Below, piece after piece: positions 1 through 8,876 of a stretch of 64,000 bases of DNA (positions are counted from its first letter, which is position 1; each line of letters opens with the position of its first letter). The notes under the pieces were generated by a model, which was given only the letters and a program-made list of their open reading frames with translations, did no database searches and had not been told where the DNA came from. The stretch is from the NCBI GenBank assembly GCA_963729195.1, contig CAVSNF010000027.1, forward strand, positions 113,774-177,773. The letters are read 5' to 3'. The DNA comes from CAVPTL01 sp963729195 (GTDB lineage: Bacteria > Actinomycetota > Thermoleophilia > Gaiellales > JAICJC01). The position numbers and the translations under genes were made by a program.

Positions 1-2
1 AG

Positions 3-536
3 CGCGCCCAGGCGGAGTCGCCCCGAGCCGACCATCGCCACCGGATCGAGCACGTCGGCGACCTCTCGCCCCGGCCGGCGTTGCTCGAGCGGATCGCCGC
101 GGCGGGGGTGATCCCGGTGACGACCCCCCAGTTCACCTATAGCTACGGCGACCTGGCACCGGCCGAAGCGGCAACGCCACTTCGCAGCCTGCATGCGCTG
201 GGGTTTCGGCCGCCCGGAAACTCGGACGCCACCGGCACGCAGGTCGAGGCGCTCAACCCCTGGCACTCGATCTGGTGCGCGCTCGCACATCTCTCCCGCA
301 GCGGCGTTGCGATCGAACCCGAGGAGACGATCGACCTGGCCGCGGCGCTTCGGATGTTCACCCGCGACGCTGCCGTTGCCTGCCACATGGACGATCGGGG
401 CATGTTGGCGCCCGGCCTCCTGGGCGACTTGGTGGTGCTCGGTGCCGACCCGTTTCAGACAGCGCTTGCCGACCTGCCCGACCTGCCCGTGGATATGACT
501 GTGATCGGCGGCGAGCCGGTGTCGGACTCAGGTTGA
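3..536 (+). CDS. Amidohydrolase family 3 (YtcJ-like), C-terminal part, cut by window start
   Basis: The reading frame is already open at base 3, so the gene begins upstream of the window; the first in-frame start here (TTG at 81) is not the real start. The visible 177 residues carry the RHRIEHVGDL motif just before it, then GNSDATG, which matches the metal-binding aspartate segment of metal-dependent amidohydrolases, and the C-terminal strand pattern GMLAPGLLGDLVVLGADPF typical of PF07969. Such enzymes hydrolyse amide or formamide bonds in small molecules; the substrate cannot be inferred. It converges on the enolase-superfamily gene, with only 28 bp between the stop codons. Confidence 0.8.
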   Translation, partial: RAQAESPRADHRHRIEHVGDLSPRPALLERIAAAGVIPVTTPQFTYSYGDLAPAEAATPLRSLHALGFRPPGNSDATGTQVEALNPWHSIWCALAHLSRSGVAIEPEETIDLAAALRMFTRDAAVACHMDDRGMLAPGLLGDLVVLGADPFQTALADLPDLPVDMTVIGGEPVSDSG

Positions 537-564
537 GTCGTCCGCCGGCCAGTCGGGGATACCG

Positions 565-1702
565 CTACGCGACGAACTCGAGTTCGAACTCCGGTCCGGT
601 TGCGGTCGTGGTGCTGGATGCACTCCCAATCGAACTCCACGCCCAGGCCGGGCCCCTCGGGTGCATGCGCGAGGCCGCCCTCGAGCCGGAGCCCGCCCGA
701 GACGAACTGCTTGGTCGGCCAGTAGGGGCTGTCGGGCTCGAACATCTCGACGGCACACGCGACCGGCCACGCGCAGGCGCAATGGATGTGAACCTCGGGG
801 TAGGCGTGGGGAGACACCGTCAGCCCGCTCAACTTGGCGTAGGCCGACATTCGCGACCAGGCACCGATGCCGCCCAAAGTGGTCGCGTCTGTGCGGGCGA
901 CGTCGATCGCGCGGCTATCGATCAGCCGGCGCAGCACCTGCTCGTCGGTGATCTCGTCGCCGACGCCAATCGTGAGCCCCGACTGCTCGCGCAGCTCGCG
1001 ACACGGCTCCCAGGCCTCGGGCGGCATCGGATCCTCGAGCCATGCCAGGTCGAGATCTGATCCCCAGCCGTCCAGCTCGCGAATGGCATCGGCACTGGTA
1101 TCCCAGCACCAGTGGGTATCCACCACCAACCCGCATTCCGGCGGCATCGACGCGCGCGCCGCGGTGATCACCCGCCGGGTCTGCTCGGGAGTGGGGGTGC
1201 GGGCGATCTTGAGATAGCGGTAGCCCTGGGAGGCGAGGTCGCCGAGCTTCGCACCGATCGCCTCGGGGGTGGTGTCAGCGGTCAGGTAGCCGCCCACCAT
1301 CACCACCGGCACCTGCGATCGGGCGCCCCCCAGGAGCCGCCACAAAGGAGCGTCGAGCCGGTGTCCCTTGACGTCCCAAAGCGCGATCTCGACCAGGCTC
1401 AGCGCTCGTTTGACCATCCCGACTCGGGACGGCGCCGCCAGCGCGGCGTAGCAGTCGCCCATGCGCTCACCGATCAGATCGCTGTCTCGCCCGATCATGA
1501 GGGGTGCCACCGACTGTTGGATGAACACATCGGAGGGAAGCTCTCGCGACAGCGCAAACGCGTGGCCGTGGAGTCCGGCTTCGGTGGTGACGCGGACGCA
1601 CAGGAAGTCGCGGCTGGTGATCGTCGACTGGCCGAGCAGGATCGGACTCGCCAGCGGGAACACGGCCCGAATCGCCTCGACGTTGGCTATGGGATCGAGA
1701 AT
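565..1702 (-). CDS. Mandelate racemase/muconate lactonizing (enolase superfamily) enzyme, 3' frameshift
   Basis: A TIM-barrel enzyme of the enolase superfamily. The N-terminal capping domain (residues about 1-110) is followed by a barrel with the catalytic and metal ligands expected of the family: YLKIAR, VVDTHWCW (Asp), WLEDPMPPE (Glu), VGDEIT (Glu) and SPHAYPEVH. It probably racemises or dehydrates a sugar acid or related carboxylate. No ATG, GTG or TTG lies in frame at the N-terminus; an ATT codon at 1702-1700, five bases after a strong GGAGGG, is my preferred start. The original frame runs on to 455 over the neighbouring gene, but a shift near base 600 gives a natural end, PEFELEFVA, with TAG at 567-565. 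Divergent from the IclR gene and probably controlled by it. Confidence 0.8.
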
Positions 1703-1707
1703 GGTGT

Positions 1708-1713
1708 CCCTCC
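1708..1713 (-). promoter_or_regulatory. Ribosome binding site that decides an ATT start
   Basis: The minus strand carries GGAGGG at 1713-1708, then ACACC, then ATT at 1702-1700 in the frame of the enolase-superfamily protein. The following residues (LDPIANVEAIRAVFPL) fit the usual N-terminus of this family. No canonical start codon occurs in frame between the predicted promoter and this point; a TTG at 1740 is out of frame. Confidence 0.5.
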
Positions 1714-1718
1714 AAAAA

Positions 1719-1733
1719 TTCCGTATCGTGAAA
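1719..1733. promoter_or_regulatory. Candidate IclR operator, site 1
   Basis: The 15-mer TTCCGTATCGTGAAA is an imperfect palindrome. It matches site 2 (1866-1880) at 13 of 15 positions in the same orientation. It lies between the predicted transcription start and the Shine-Dalgarno of the enolase-superfamily gene, a position suited to repression. IclR-family operators are commonly short palindromes of the TTCC/GGAA or TTTC/GAAA type. Confidence 0.5.
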
Positions 1734-1757
1734 TCTCCAACTGCCTTCCGGGCCGCG

Positions 1758-1786
1758 ACCGTAGCACACCCCAGATTTGGGATCAA
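1758..1786 (-). promoter_or_regulatory. Predicted promoter of the enolase-superfamily gene
   Basis: On the minus strand a -35 hexamer TTGATC (1786-1781) and a -10 hexamer TACGGT (1763-1758) are separated by exactly 17 bp. Transcription would start near 1751, about 18 bp before the IclR-type palindrome at 1733-1719. Inferred from sequence only. Confidence 0.5.
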
Positions 1787-1807
1787 GAGACGCTTTGGGA
1801 GCAAAGG

Positions 1808-1836
1808 TTGACACCCGCCCGCGAGTGTGATTATGT
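1808..1836 (+). promoter_or_regulatory. Predicted promoter of the IclR regulator gene
   Basis: A perfect -35 TTGACA (1808-1813) is followed after 17 bp by TTATGT (1831-1836), a weak -10. The start of transcription would fall near 1843, so translation most likely begins at GTG 1875 rather than at the upstream GTG 1827 or ATG 1833. Confidence 0.45.
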
Positions 1837-1865
1837 CGCCTCCCTCCGGTCTATCCGAATCGAGA

Positions 1866-1880
1866 TTCCACATCGTGAAA
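1866..1880. promoter_or_regulatory. Candidate IclR operator, site 2
   Basis: TTCCACATCGTGAAA repeats site 1 with two substitutions. It overlaps the preferred GTG start of the IclR gene and lies about 25 bp after its predicted transcription start, which would allow autorepression. Confidence 0.5.
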
Positions 1881-2636
1881 AGTTCGACGACGACCCCTAT
1901 CCGGTCGGTGGAAAAGGCGCTGACAGTGCTGCGATACGTCTCTGAAGCGCCCGACGGTGCTCGCGGTGCGGACGTGGCCGCGGCCTGCAACCTGCCGGCG
2001 GCCACGGCGCACCATCTGCTGGACACGTTGCGGGCGTCGGGCTTCCTCTCCAAGGATTCGCACCGCCGGTATCGCATGGGACCGGAGGTGGGAGCGCTGG
2101 CCGAGGCGTTCATGCGCCAGACGCACCTGCCCGAGTCGCTCATGACGGCGCTGCGCGACCTGGCCGAGCACACCGGCGAGACGGCGTACGTGAGCGGGTG
2201 GATGCACGACGACGTGATGGTGCTGGCCACGGTGGAGGGGTCCCAGGCCGTACGGGTCGCCGGGCTTCATCGCGGCTCGCGGGGGGAGGCCCATGCCCGA
2301 GCCTCGGGCAAGGTGATGCTGGCCTACGCCTCCGCCGACGTGGTCGAGCGATACCTCAACACGCATGACCTCAAGGCGATGACCCAGCACACGCTGACCG
2401 ACAAGGACGAGCTGCGGGCAGAACTCGCCGCGATCCGCCGCCGGGGGTACGCGATCGATCGGGAGGAGTATGCCGAAGGTGTCTCGTGTGTCGCCGCCCC
2501 GCTGATAAGTGACGGTGTTGCGGTGCTGGCATACACGGTGTCCGCTCCATGGGATCGGTTTCGGCGACACCAGCGCGCGCTCACCGACGCCGTCCTCACG
2601 GCCGTTCATGGAAGCCACCACGCACAACCCGCCTAG
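1875..2636 (+). CDS. IclR-family transcriptional regulator
   Basis: A 253-residue repressor or activator with an N-terminal winged helix-turn-helix (residues about 5-65: IRSVEKALTVLRY, then LPAATAHHLLDTLRASGFL) and a C-terminal ligand-sensing IclR domain (about 85-250, containing GKVMLAY and the EEYAEGVSCVAAPL segment). The length is normal for the family. GTG 1875 is preferred because the predicted promoter would transcribe from about 1843; ATG 1833 would add 14 residues. It is divergent from the enolase-superfamily enzyme and lies directly upstream of the permease and aminotransferase genes, so it probably controls uptake and breakdown of one substrate. The inducer is unknown. Confidence 0.88.
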   Translation: MKSSTTTPIRSVEKALTVLRYVSEAPDGARGADVAAACNLPAATAHHLLDTLRASGFLSKDSHRRYRMGPEVGALAEAFMRQTHLPESLMTALRDLAEHTGETAYVSGWMHDDVMVLATVEGSQAVRVAGLHRGSRGEAHARASGKVMLAYASADVVERYLNTHDLKAMTQHTLTDKDELRAELAAIRRRGYAIDREEYAEGVSCVAAPLISDGVAVLAYTVSAPWDRFRRHQRALTDAVLTAVHGSHHAQPA

Positions 2637-2657
2637 ATAGCACGGGAAGGAGCACGG

Positions 2658-4295
2658 ATGTCCAGCTCAGAATCAACTCCCCACCCGACACAGGTCACTG
2701 AGGGTGGCCTGTTCGCGCGAAACGCCACCGGGATGGTGCGTGAGGTTTCGCAGCTGTCGGCTTCGATCGTCAACTTCATACCCGGATGCCCCACGCAGGC
2801 GCTCGCCGCCGGCCTGTTCTTCGCGTTTGCAGCGTTCCCCGGCGGAAACTTCCTGCTCGGCCTGGTGCTGGTCGCACCGATGGTGCTCTCGTTTGCGTTC
2901 GCGTTCGGCCTGATGTCGAGCGCGATGCCGCGGTCGGGCGGCGACTACGTGATCGTCAGTCGCGTGCTGCATCCCGCGGTAGGCATGATCTCGTCACTCT
3001 TCACGAACTTCGCAAACATGCTCTCCAACGCGTTCTTCGGGATCGCGTTTGCCACTATCGCCGTTGGACCCGGGCTGATCATCGTCGGGCTGATCGGTGA
3101 CAGCGGAACGCTCGTGCGCTGGGGCACCACCGTCGAGACCAGCTCGAACTGGCAGTTCATTCTGGGCGCGGTGATGATGCTGATCGGTGTGATGATGCTG
3201 GCCGGCGGATGGTCGTGGGCGCTCAAGTGGCAGAACGGCATGTTCGCGTTGGCGATGGGCGGGTTGATCTTCGCCGGCCTGATCGCGCTCTTCACCTCGC
3301 ATTCGGCGTTCATCTCGAACTTCAACGACTTCGCTAGGCCGTTCACCCACCAGAACGACACCTACCACGGCGTGATCACGACCGCTCAGAAAGCGGGGGT
3401 GAATACCGATCCGTCGTTCTCGTTCACAAACACGATCCCGCTGATCGGCGTGCTGGCCGGCTTTGGTATCTACAGCTGGTGGACGGCGTTCATCGGCGGT
3501 GAGGTACGGCAGGCCAGCTCCACTCGCAACGCCCGGAACATGGCGCTTGCGGGGCTCGCAAACCTGGTCTCGGTCGGGATCTTTGCGGTGATCTTCCTGC
3601 ACACGTTCGGTAGCCCTTTCCTGACCGCCGCCAACGGCGCAGGCATGCCGGCCGCGATCCCGTCGCCGCCGTTCTACTTCTTCCTCGCGGCCGCGTCGTT
3701 CGGGCATGCCTGGGCGGCTGCGCTGTTGGTGCTCTCGGCGGCGGTGTTCTGGCCCTTGATCTACTACATCTCACTGCTGTCGTCGACGCGGTCAACCTTC
3801 GCGTGGTCGTTTGACGGGCTGCTGCCGGAGGCCGCGACCCGCCTCAACTCCAGACGGGCGCCGATGGTCTCGCTGATGGCCTCGCTGGTTGTATCGCTCG
3901 TGTTCCTCTACTGGGGCACGCACTCGGCAACGTTCCTGCAGGTGTTCGTGTACGCCACGCTGTTTGCGCTGATCGGGATGATGTTGGTCGGCCTGTCGGC
4001 GCTGGTGTTCCCGTGGCGGCGGCCCGAGATGTACCGCGCCTCGGTCACCAGCCGCGCCTTCCTGGGCATCCCGGTGGTGTCGATCGCGGGCGCCGGCTCG
4101 GTGCTGTCGGGGATCATCCTCTACTACATCCTTCTGCACTATCCCGCGTTCGGGATTGTGAATCGCCAGAAGTTCGTGCTGGTGGCGCTCGGAGTGATTG
4201 CGTTCGGAGTGATCTATTACGCAATCGCCCGTGCTGTTCGCGCTCGCGACGGCGTTGATATAACCCGGACGTACGCAGAAATTCCGCCGGAGTAG
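2658..4295 (+). CDS. APC-superfamily amino acid/amine permease
   Basis: A 545-residue integral membrane transporter with about 12 hydrophobic segments. The N-terminal ARNATGMVREVS and the AMPRSGGDYVIVSRVLHP segment are typical of the amino acid-polyamine-organocation superfamily. ATG 2658 is preceded by GGAAGGAG. The gene lies 21 bp after the IclR gene and 8 bp before the class III aminotransferase gene, so the three probably form an operon for import and transamination of an amine or amino acid. A paralogue lies at 33713-35366 in this window, with the same N-terminal motif and a similar ending (AEIPPE versus TTIPPD). Confidence 0.88.
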   Translation: MSSSESTPHPTQVTEGGLFARNATGMVREVSQLSASIVNFIPGCPTQALAAGLFFAFAAFPGGNFLLGLVLVAPMVLSFAFAFGLMSSAMPRSGGDYVIVSRVLHPAVGMISSLFTNFANMLSNAFFGIAFATIAVGPGLIIVGLIGDSGTLVRWGTTVETSSNWQFILGAVMMLIGVMMLAGGWSWALKWQNGMFALAMGGLIFAGLIALFTSHSAFISNFNDFARPFTHQNDTYHGVITTAQKAGVNTDPSFSFTNTIPLIGVLAGFGIYSWWTAFIGGEVRQASSTRNARNMALAGLANLVSVGIFAVIFLHTFGSPFLTAANGAGMPAAIPSPPFYFFLAAASFGHAWAAALLVLSAAVFWPLIYYISLLSSTRSTFAWSFDGLLPEAATRLNSRRAPMVSLMASLVVSLVFLYWGTHSATFLQVFVYATLFALIGMMLVGLSALVFPWRRPEMYRASVTSRAFLGIPVVSIAGAGSVLSGIILYYILLHYPAFGIVNRQKFVLVALGVIAFGVIYYAIARAVRARDGVDITRTYAEIPPE

Positions 4296-4303
4296 GAGGC
4301 CGC

Positions 4304-5692
4304 TTGACCCAGTCCGAAGCGACATCAACCGGGGGCGGGGAAGCTCTCGATCTGCACCGGGCTGCCCGCGAGCACCTGTGGCTGCCGTTCTCCCCGCCCG
4401 GCCTCCAGGGTCGCGGCGCGGAGGACATCCGGATCATCGACCGGGCCGAGGGCACCCGCATCTGGGACAGCGAGGGCCGGGAGTACATCGACGGGATCTC
4501 GGCGCTGGAAGCGATGATCCTGGAGCAGGGCGACGAGGGAATCATCACCGCGATCGCCGAGCAGGCCAGGCAGCTGACCTTCCTGGACGTGTTTCGGTGG
4601 GCGGCGCCGGTGCAGATCGAGCTGGCCGAGCGCCTGACGTCGCTGGCGCCGGGAATGCAGTACGCCCACTTCGTGCCCGGCGGCGCCGAGGCGGACGAGG
4701 TCGCGATCAAGATCGCCCGCCAGTATCACCATCTGCGCGGAGATCCCCACCGGATGAAGGTGATCACCCGGCAGGGGTCGTTCCACGGGGTAACACAGGG
4801 GGCGATGGCGCTGGACGGCGGGTACTTCGCCTCACGCAACGTGATCTACGACGGTGGACTCAGCTGGGGCCGCACCGCCCCTGCCCCGGCGTGTGAGAAG
4901 TGCGACTTCGGCAAGGCCTCCCGGCATCTGGCCTGCGTCCACAGTATCGAGCGGCTGATCGTGGCGGAGAGTCCCGAGACGGTGGCGGCGGTGGTGGTCG
5001 ACCCGATGGGCAGCGCGATCGCGGTGGCCTGCCCGCCGGATAGCTATATGCGCGACCTGCGGGCGGTGTGCGACGAGTACGGTGTGCTGCTGGTGGCCGA
5101 CGAGATCATCACCGGGATCGGCCGCACCGGGCGTTTCCTGGCGACCGAGTACTCGGGCATCGTGCCCGACTTCATCACGTTGTCCAAGGGCCTCACCTCG
5201 GGGTACTTCCCGCTCGCGGCGACCCTGATCGCGGGCCATGTCGCCGACACGTTCACCGAGAACGATCAGGCGGCGTTTCGCCACGGTCACACCTACGCCG
5301 GGCATCCGCTGGGTGCCGCCGCGGCGATGCACGTGCTCGACCGGGTGTGCTCGGAGCGGTTGTGGGAACGGGCCGAGGCCAGCGGTGAGCGGCTGTTGGA
5401 AGGGCTGCGCTCGCTCAGCCACCACCGCTTCTACTGGGATGCCCGCGGCCGGGGGATGCTGCTCGGCCTCGAGATCGTCAAGGACGGGGCCACCGGCGAG
5501 GACTTCCCCGATCCGATTGCCGCCGGGGGCGAGTTGCGGGCGCGCTGTCGCGATCTCGGCCTGATCGCCCTGATCCTGCACCCGGGCAACATCCTGTTCC
5601 TGGCCCCGCCGCTGGTGACCGGCGACGGCGACATCGATCGGATCGTGGAGATCATCGATCAGGCCCTGACAGAGATGGAAGCTAGTGAATAA
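4304..5692 (+). CDS. Class III pyridoxal-phosphate aminotransferase
   Basis: A 462-residue omega-aminotransferase. Visible features are the cofactor-binding GGAEADEVAIKIAR region, LVADEIITGIGRTGR (the Asp that contacts the pyridine nitrogen), and TLSKGLTSGYFPL with the Schiff-base lysine. Relatives transfer amino groups from GABA, putrescine, beta-alanine or other omega-amines to pyruvate or 2-oxoglutarate. The start is a TTG with AGGAGG 6 bp upstream. The gene follows the permease by 8 bp. The TAA stop lies inside the first palindrome of the non-coding element at 5684-5899. A CxxC pair (PACEKCDFGK) is an uncommon insertion of unknown role. Confidence 0.9.
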   Translation: MTQSEATSTGGGEALDLHRAAREHLWLPFSPPGLQGRGAEDIRIIDRAEGTRIWDSEGREYIDGISALEAMILEQGDEGIITAIAEQARQLTFLDVFRWAAPVQIELAERLTSLAPGMQYAHFVPGGAEADEVAIKIARQYHHLRGDPHRMKVITRQGSFHGVTQGAMALDGGYFASRNVIYDGGLSWGRTAPAPACEKCDFGKASRHLACVHSIERLIVAESPETVAAVVVDPMGSAIAVACPPDSYMRDLRAVCDEYGVLLVADEIITGIGRTGRFLATEYSGIVPDFITLSKGLTSGYFPLAATLIAGHVADTFTENDQAAFRHGHTYAGHPLGAAAAMHVLDRVCSERLWERAEASGERLLEGLRSLSHHRFYWDARGRGMLLGLEIVKDGATGEDFPDPIAAGGELRARCRDLGLIALILHPGNILFLAPPLVTGDGDIDRIVEIIDQALTEMEASE

Positions 5693-5899
5693 AAGGTGCC
5701 AGGCACCTTTTATTCACTGAGGCTGGCTCGTTGGGCCCGTGGCGGCGTCCCACGCCGCGTGCGGTGCTCGACGTGGCTTTACCACGCCTGCGCTCCGCTC
5801 GCGGCTCGATCCTTGCCACGGACCCAACGGCCTGCGCCTCAGGGCGTCAGTCGTGATTGACGCGGGTGGTGAATAACGGTGCCTGGCACCGTTATTCAC
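5684..5899. repeat. Structured non-coding element with two related palindromes (REP/BIME- or MITE-like)
   Basis: At 5684-5718 there is a perfect palindrome with 17-bp arms (AGTGAATAAAAGGTGCC) around one base; at 5869-5899 a perfect one with 15-bp arms (GTGAATAACGGTGCC) around one base. They share the same core and are inverted relative to each other. Between them, 5729-5743 and 5815-5829 pair at 14 of 15 positions, enclosing a 7-bp hairpin (5742-5758) and a 5-bp hairpin (5772-5786). The element fills the gap between two convergent genes and contains both their stop codons. It could act as a bidirectional terminator, a REP pair or a small non-autonomous mobile element; I see no transposase. 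Confidence 0.7.
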
Positions 5900-7586
5900 T
5901 ACTTACCGTTGGGGCAGGGGAAGAAGATCTTGCCGTCGAGGTCGACGTCGAGCTTGGCGGCTGAGAAGCCGTAGCTGGGTGCATAGACGGCGTTGCAGTA
6001 GGCGGCGTAGCTCTTGCGCCCGGCGCAGGCTGCTGCCGGGATTGCACACGAAGTGATCGTCGCCGTACTCGATCTCACCGACCCACTTGCCGGTCGGCTG
6101 GGCCGAGGTGGTGTCGGTGGTGAAGTCGTCCCAGCCGCACGGCGTCGCGCCGCCCACGGCGGTGCAGGTGATCCCCAGGTGGCTGGTCCCGGCCAGGCTG
6201 GACGAGAAGCATTCGTCGTACACGTAGCACTCCTCCACCACCGCCCCGTCGGTGTAGCGGCGGCCCCACGAGCTGAGGTAGGCGGAGTTCTTCCACATCA
6301 CCGTCATGCCGTGGCGGTGGATCAGATTGTCGGCGAAGGCCAGGTAGTTTTGGGCGTCGCCGGGAGTGAGATGAAATCCGCTGGTCGAGGCGGGATCGAA
6401 GCTATCGATGTCGTCCAGCTCGACCGCGTCGAATCCCTTGGCGGCACACATGCTGATGCGCTCGTTCAGCATCGGCTTGAGCGCGTTCAGCTGGCGGAAA
6501 TCGACCCACCGCTCGTTGGCGTAGCCGTAGTAGATCTTGCCCAGCGTGCGGTTGGGGAAGAGGTGCGCGTCGGGCCGGTAGTTCTCCCAGGCGAGGTCGA
6601 GATAACAGACCGCCCCCGGGTGGGCGAGCGTGTTCGCCTGCCAGCTCGTATGGATCTGCTTCAGCTCGGCTGCCGTGGTCAGGAACCCGTCGATGTCATA
6701 GATGTCGACGGCGCGCGCGCCGGTGCGCTGCAGTGGCGTCACCCGTCCGATCTGCCAGTCCCACCGCATCGGATGACCGGTGCTGTCGAGGTGCTGGGGA
6801 TACCAGCAGCTGCCGCTGGGCGTGCACGGCTGGGGATTGGGCAGCGCCACCACCTGCCAGCCGAACGACCTGGTGGTGGTGCCGGCGTGGTTCGAGGTGC
6901 GCACCTGCACCCGGTGGGCGCCGAGTGCCAGCGTCCCGGTGGCGAACACGCGGTCGGCCGGCAACGGCTTCCAGGCTGCGGAGTCGACCCGATAGGTGAC
7001 GGTGGGGACGCCGTCGGCCCGGGCATAGTGCGCCGGCGAGATCTGGAACTGTTCCTGGTTTGACCCGGTGCGGGGCTCGGGCGTGCCGTTGATGAAGCCA
7101 CTGGTGGGCGCCCGCCCGGCGGCGTACCGCGTCACCCTGGCGGAGGTGGTGGTGGTCACCGAGGCGTGCACGATCTTGAAGGTGAACGTGGCCGGGTCGG
7201 TCTCGATCACCTCCCTGGCGGTCACGGTCAGACGCAGGTGGCGGCCGGTGTCGGCGTGGCCGACGATGTAGCGTGCGGCCGCATACGGCGTTGCGGTGCT
7301 GTCCGCGGCGGGGACGCAGGTGCCGGTGGGAGTGGTGCACGCCCGCCAGCTGTAGCCCACCTCGAAGCTGAGCACCCGGTCGCCCGGCGGCAGCGCCGCA
7401 TGGTGCCAGGTGAGCCCCTGGGCGGTGACGACCGCGCCGTCGCGAAGCGTGCCGTGGATCCGCAGCGTCCCGGTGGCGGTGGGACGCCCGATCTGGCCGG
7501 TCGCCGCCTGCGGCGCTGCCCGCGACTGCGAACAGGAGCACTCCCAGCGCGGCCACGGTCGCGCACATCACGATTCGACCCAGCAC
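5899..7586 (-). CDS. Secreted GH114-like polysaccharide hydrolase with Ig-like N-terminal part (two frameshifts)
   Basis: A signal peptide (IVMCATVAALGVLLFAVAGSA) is followed by about 200 residues of beta-sandwich-like sequence and a catalytic domain matching glycoside hydrolase family 114 (endo-alpha-1,4-polygalactosaminidase and relatives): WDWQIGR, VDIYDIDGF, AVCYLDLAWENYRP and GFDAVELDDIDSF. The coding frame changes near 7510, just after the signal peptide, and near 6025; the final frame ends with KIFFPCPNGK and TAG at 5901-5899. Both breaks look like single-base losses. The gene follows the protease gene by 20 bp and is probably co-transcribed. Family members cut galactosamine-rich exopolysaccharide outside the cell. 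GTG 7586 is assumed as the start. Confidence 0.75.
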
Positions 7587-7606
7587 CCGAGAGATGATAC
7601 CGAGCC

Positions 7607-8773
7607 TCAGGAAGTCTCGTTGGCCAGGGTGACGGTCACCGTTCGCGGGGTCGTGCCGCGGTAGACGGTCAGCGAGATGGTGTCGCCCGAATGCTTGTGC
7701 GCGATCGTCTGCACCAGGGTGCCGAAGTCCTTGATCGGGTGCCCGTCGACCGCGGTGATCACGTCTCCGCCGAGCGGCAGTGGCTGGCCGTTGATGGTGG
7801 CGGTGGTGGTGCCGGCCTTGAGGCCCGCCTTGGCGGCCGGCGAGCCGGGTACCACCTTGGTGATCAGCACGCCGTAGGGGAGCTTGAGGTTGAGCGCGTT
7901 GGTGAGCTGGCCGCTCAGCTCAACGCCCTCGATGCCGAGGTAGGTGTGCGTCGCCTTGCCGTTGTCGATCAGCTCCTGCGCGATCTGCTTGGCCGTGTTG
8001 ATGGGGATGGCGAAGCCGATGCCGATGCTGCCCGCCGACTCCGACTGGCTGCCCGTCAGGATCTGGGAGGTGATCCCGATCACCTGGCCGTCGGCATCGA
8101 TCAGCGGCCCACCCGAGTTCCCGTGGTTGATGGCCGCGTCGGTTTGGATCGCGCCGTAGATGGAGACGCCCTGCTTCAGCGACTGGATCTGACGCGACAC
8201 CGCAGAGACGATCCCGCTGGTGATGGTGCGGTCCTGGCCGAGCGGGTTTCCGATCGCGACCACCGGAGATCCCGGTTGCACCTTCGCCGAGTTGCCCAGC
8301 GGCAGCGGGTGGAGCACCGTCGGCGGCACGTTCACCTTGACCACGGCCACGTCGGTGGAGGGATCGGTGCCCACCACGATGGCCGGGAACGTCTGCCCAT
8401 TCGAGAATCCCACGCGCACGTTCTTTCCGCCGAGCACGACGTGGGCGTTGGTCAGGATGTCACCGCTCTTGGAGATCACAAATCCCGATCCAAGTACGGA
8501 TGCGTTCTCCGTCGTGGGGGCGCCGAACGGGTCGAGCGGATTGACCACCTTCTGCCCCTGGGTGTCGGTCACGACCACGACCCCGGGGGCTTCGTGCTTG
8601 TAGATCTGCTGCGCGGACAGGCCCAGGTTCGTCTCTTGGGCGGCGGCCTGGACGACGGTCACGTGGCGTTCGACGGTCTTCCCGTGACCAGGCTCGACCA
8701 GCACCATCAGCCCGGCGCCGATCGCTCCGGCGACTGCCAGCGAGATGATGAAGATCGGACGCGTGATTGCCAC
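7607..8773 (-). CDS. HtrA/DegP-type membrane-anchored serine protease with PDZ domain
   Basis: A 388-residue protein with an N-terminal hydrophobic segment (FIISLAVAGAIGAGLMVLV), a trypsin-like domain with the complete triad (His in TNAHVV, Asp in DPSTDVAVVKV, Ser in NHGNSGGPL), and a C-terminal PDZ domain (about 290-385, starting near YLGIEGVEL and including GSPAAKAGLKAGT). Family members degrade or refold damaged proteins in the cell envelope. The ATG at 8773 is preceded by AGGAGGT. It is the first gene of a probable two-gene unit with the GH114-like gene. Confidence 0.93.
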   Translation of the reverse strand: MAITRPIFIISLAVAGAIGAGLMVLVEPGHGKTVERHVTVVQAAAQETNLGLSAQQIYKHEAPGVVVVTDTQGQKVVNPLDPFGAPTTENASVLGSGFVISKSGDILTNAHVVLGGKNVRVGFSNGQTFPAIVVGTDPSTDVAVVKVNVPPTVLHPLPLGNSAKVQPGSPVVAIGNPLGQDRTITSGIVSAVSRQIQSLKQGVSIYGAIQTDAAINHGNSGGPLIDADGQVIGITSQILTGSQSESAGSIGIGFAIPINTAKQIAQELIDNGKATHTYLGIEGVELSGQLTNALNLKLPYGVLITKVVPGSPAAKAGLKAGTTTATINGQPLPLGGDVITAVDGHPIKDFGTLVQTIAHKHSGDTISLTVYRGTTPRTVTVTLANETS

Positions 8774-8876
8774 CTCGGCGAACCTCCTGACCCGGCGAGA
8801 CTTTGGGTAACGGCCGCTCCACGGACGTTAGGCGCAAAGAATTGGCGTGAGATTGCGATCGCCGGGCAGGCGGTGA

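Noticed and set aside
455..564. The uninterrupted frame of the enolase-superfamily gene extends 37 residues further, over the end of the amidohydrolase gene.
   Set aside because: The extension is Arg/Ser/Thr-rich and not family-like; a one-base shift near 600 gives a natural short C-terminus.
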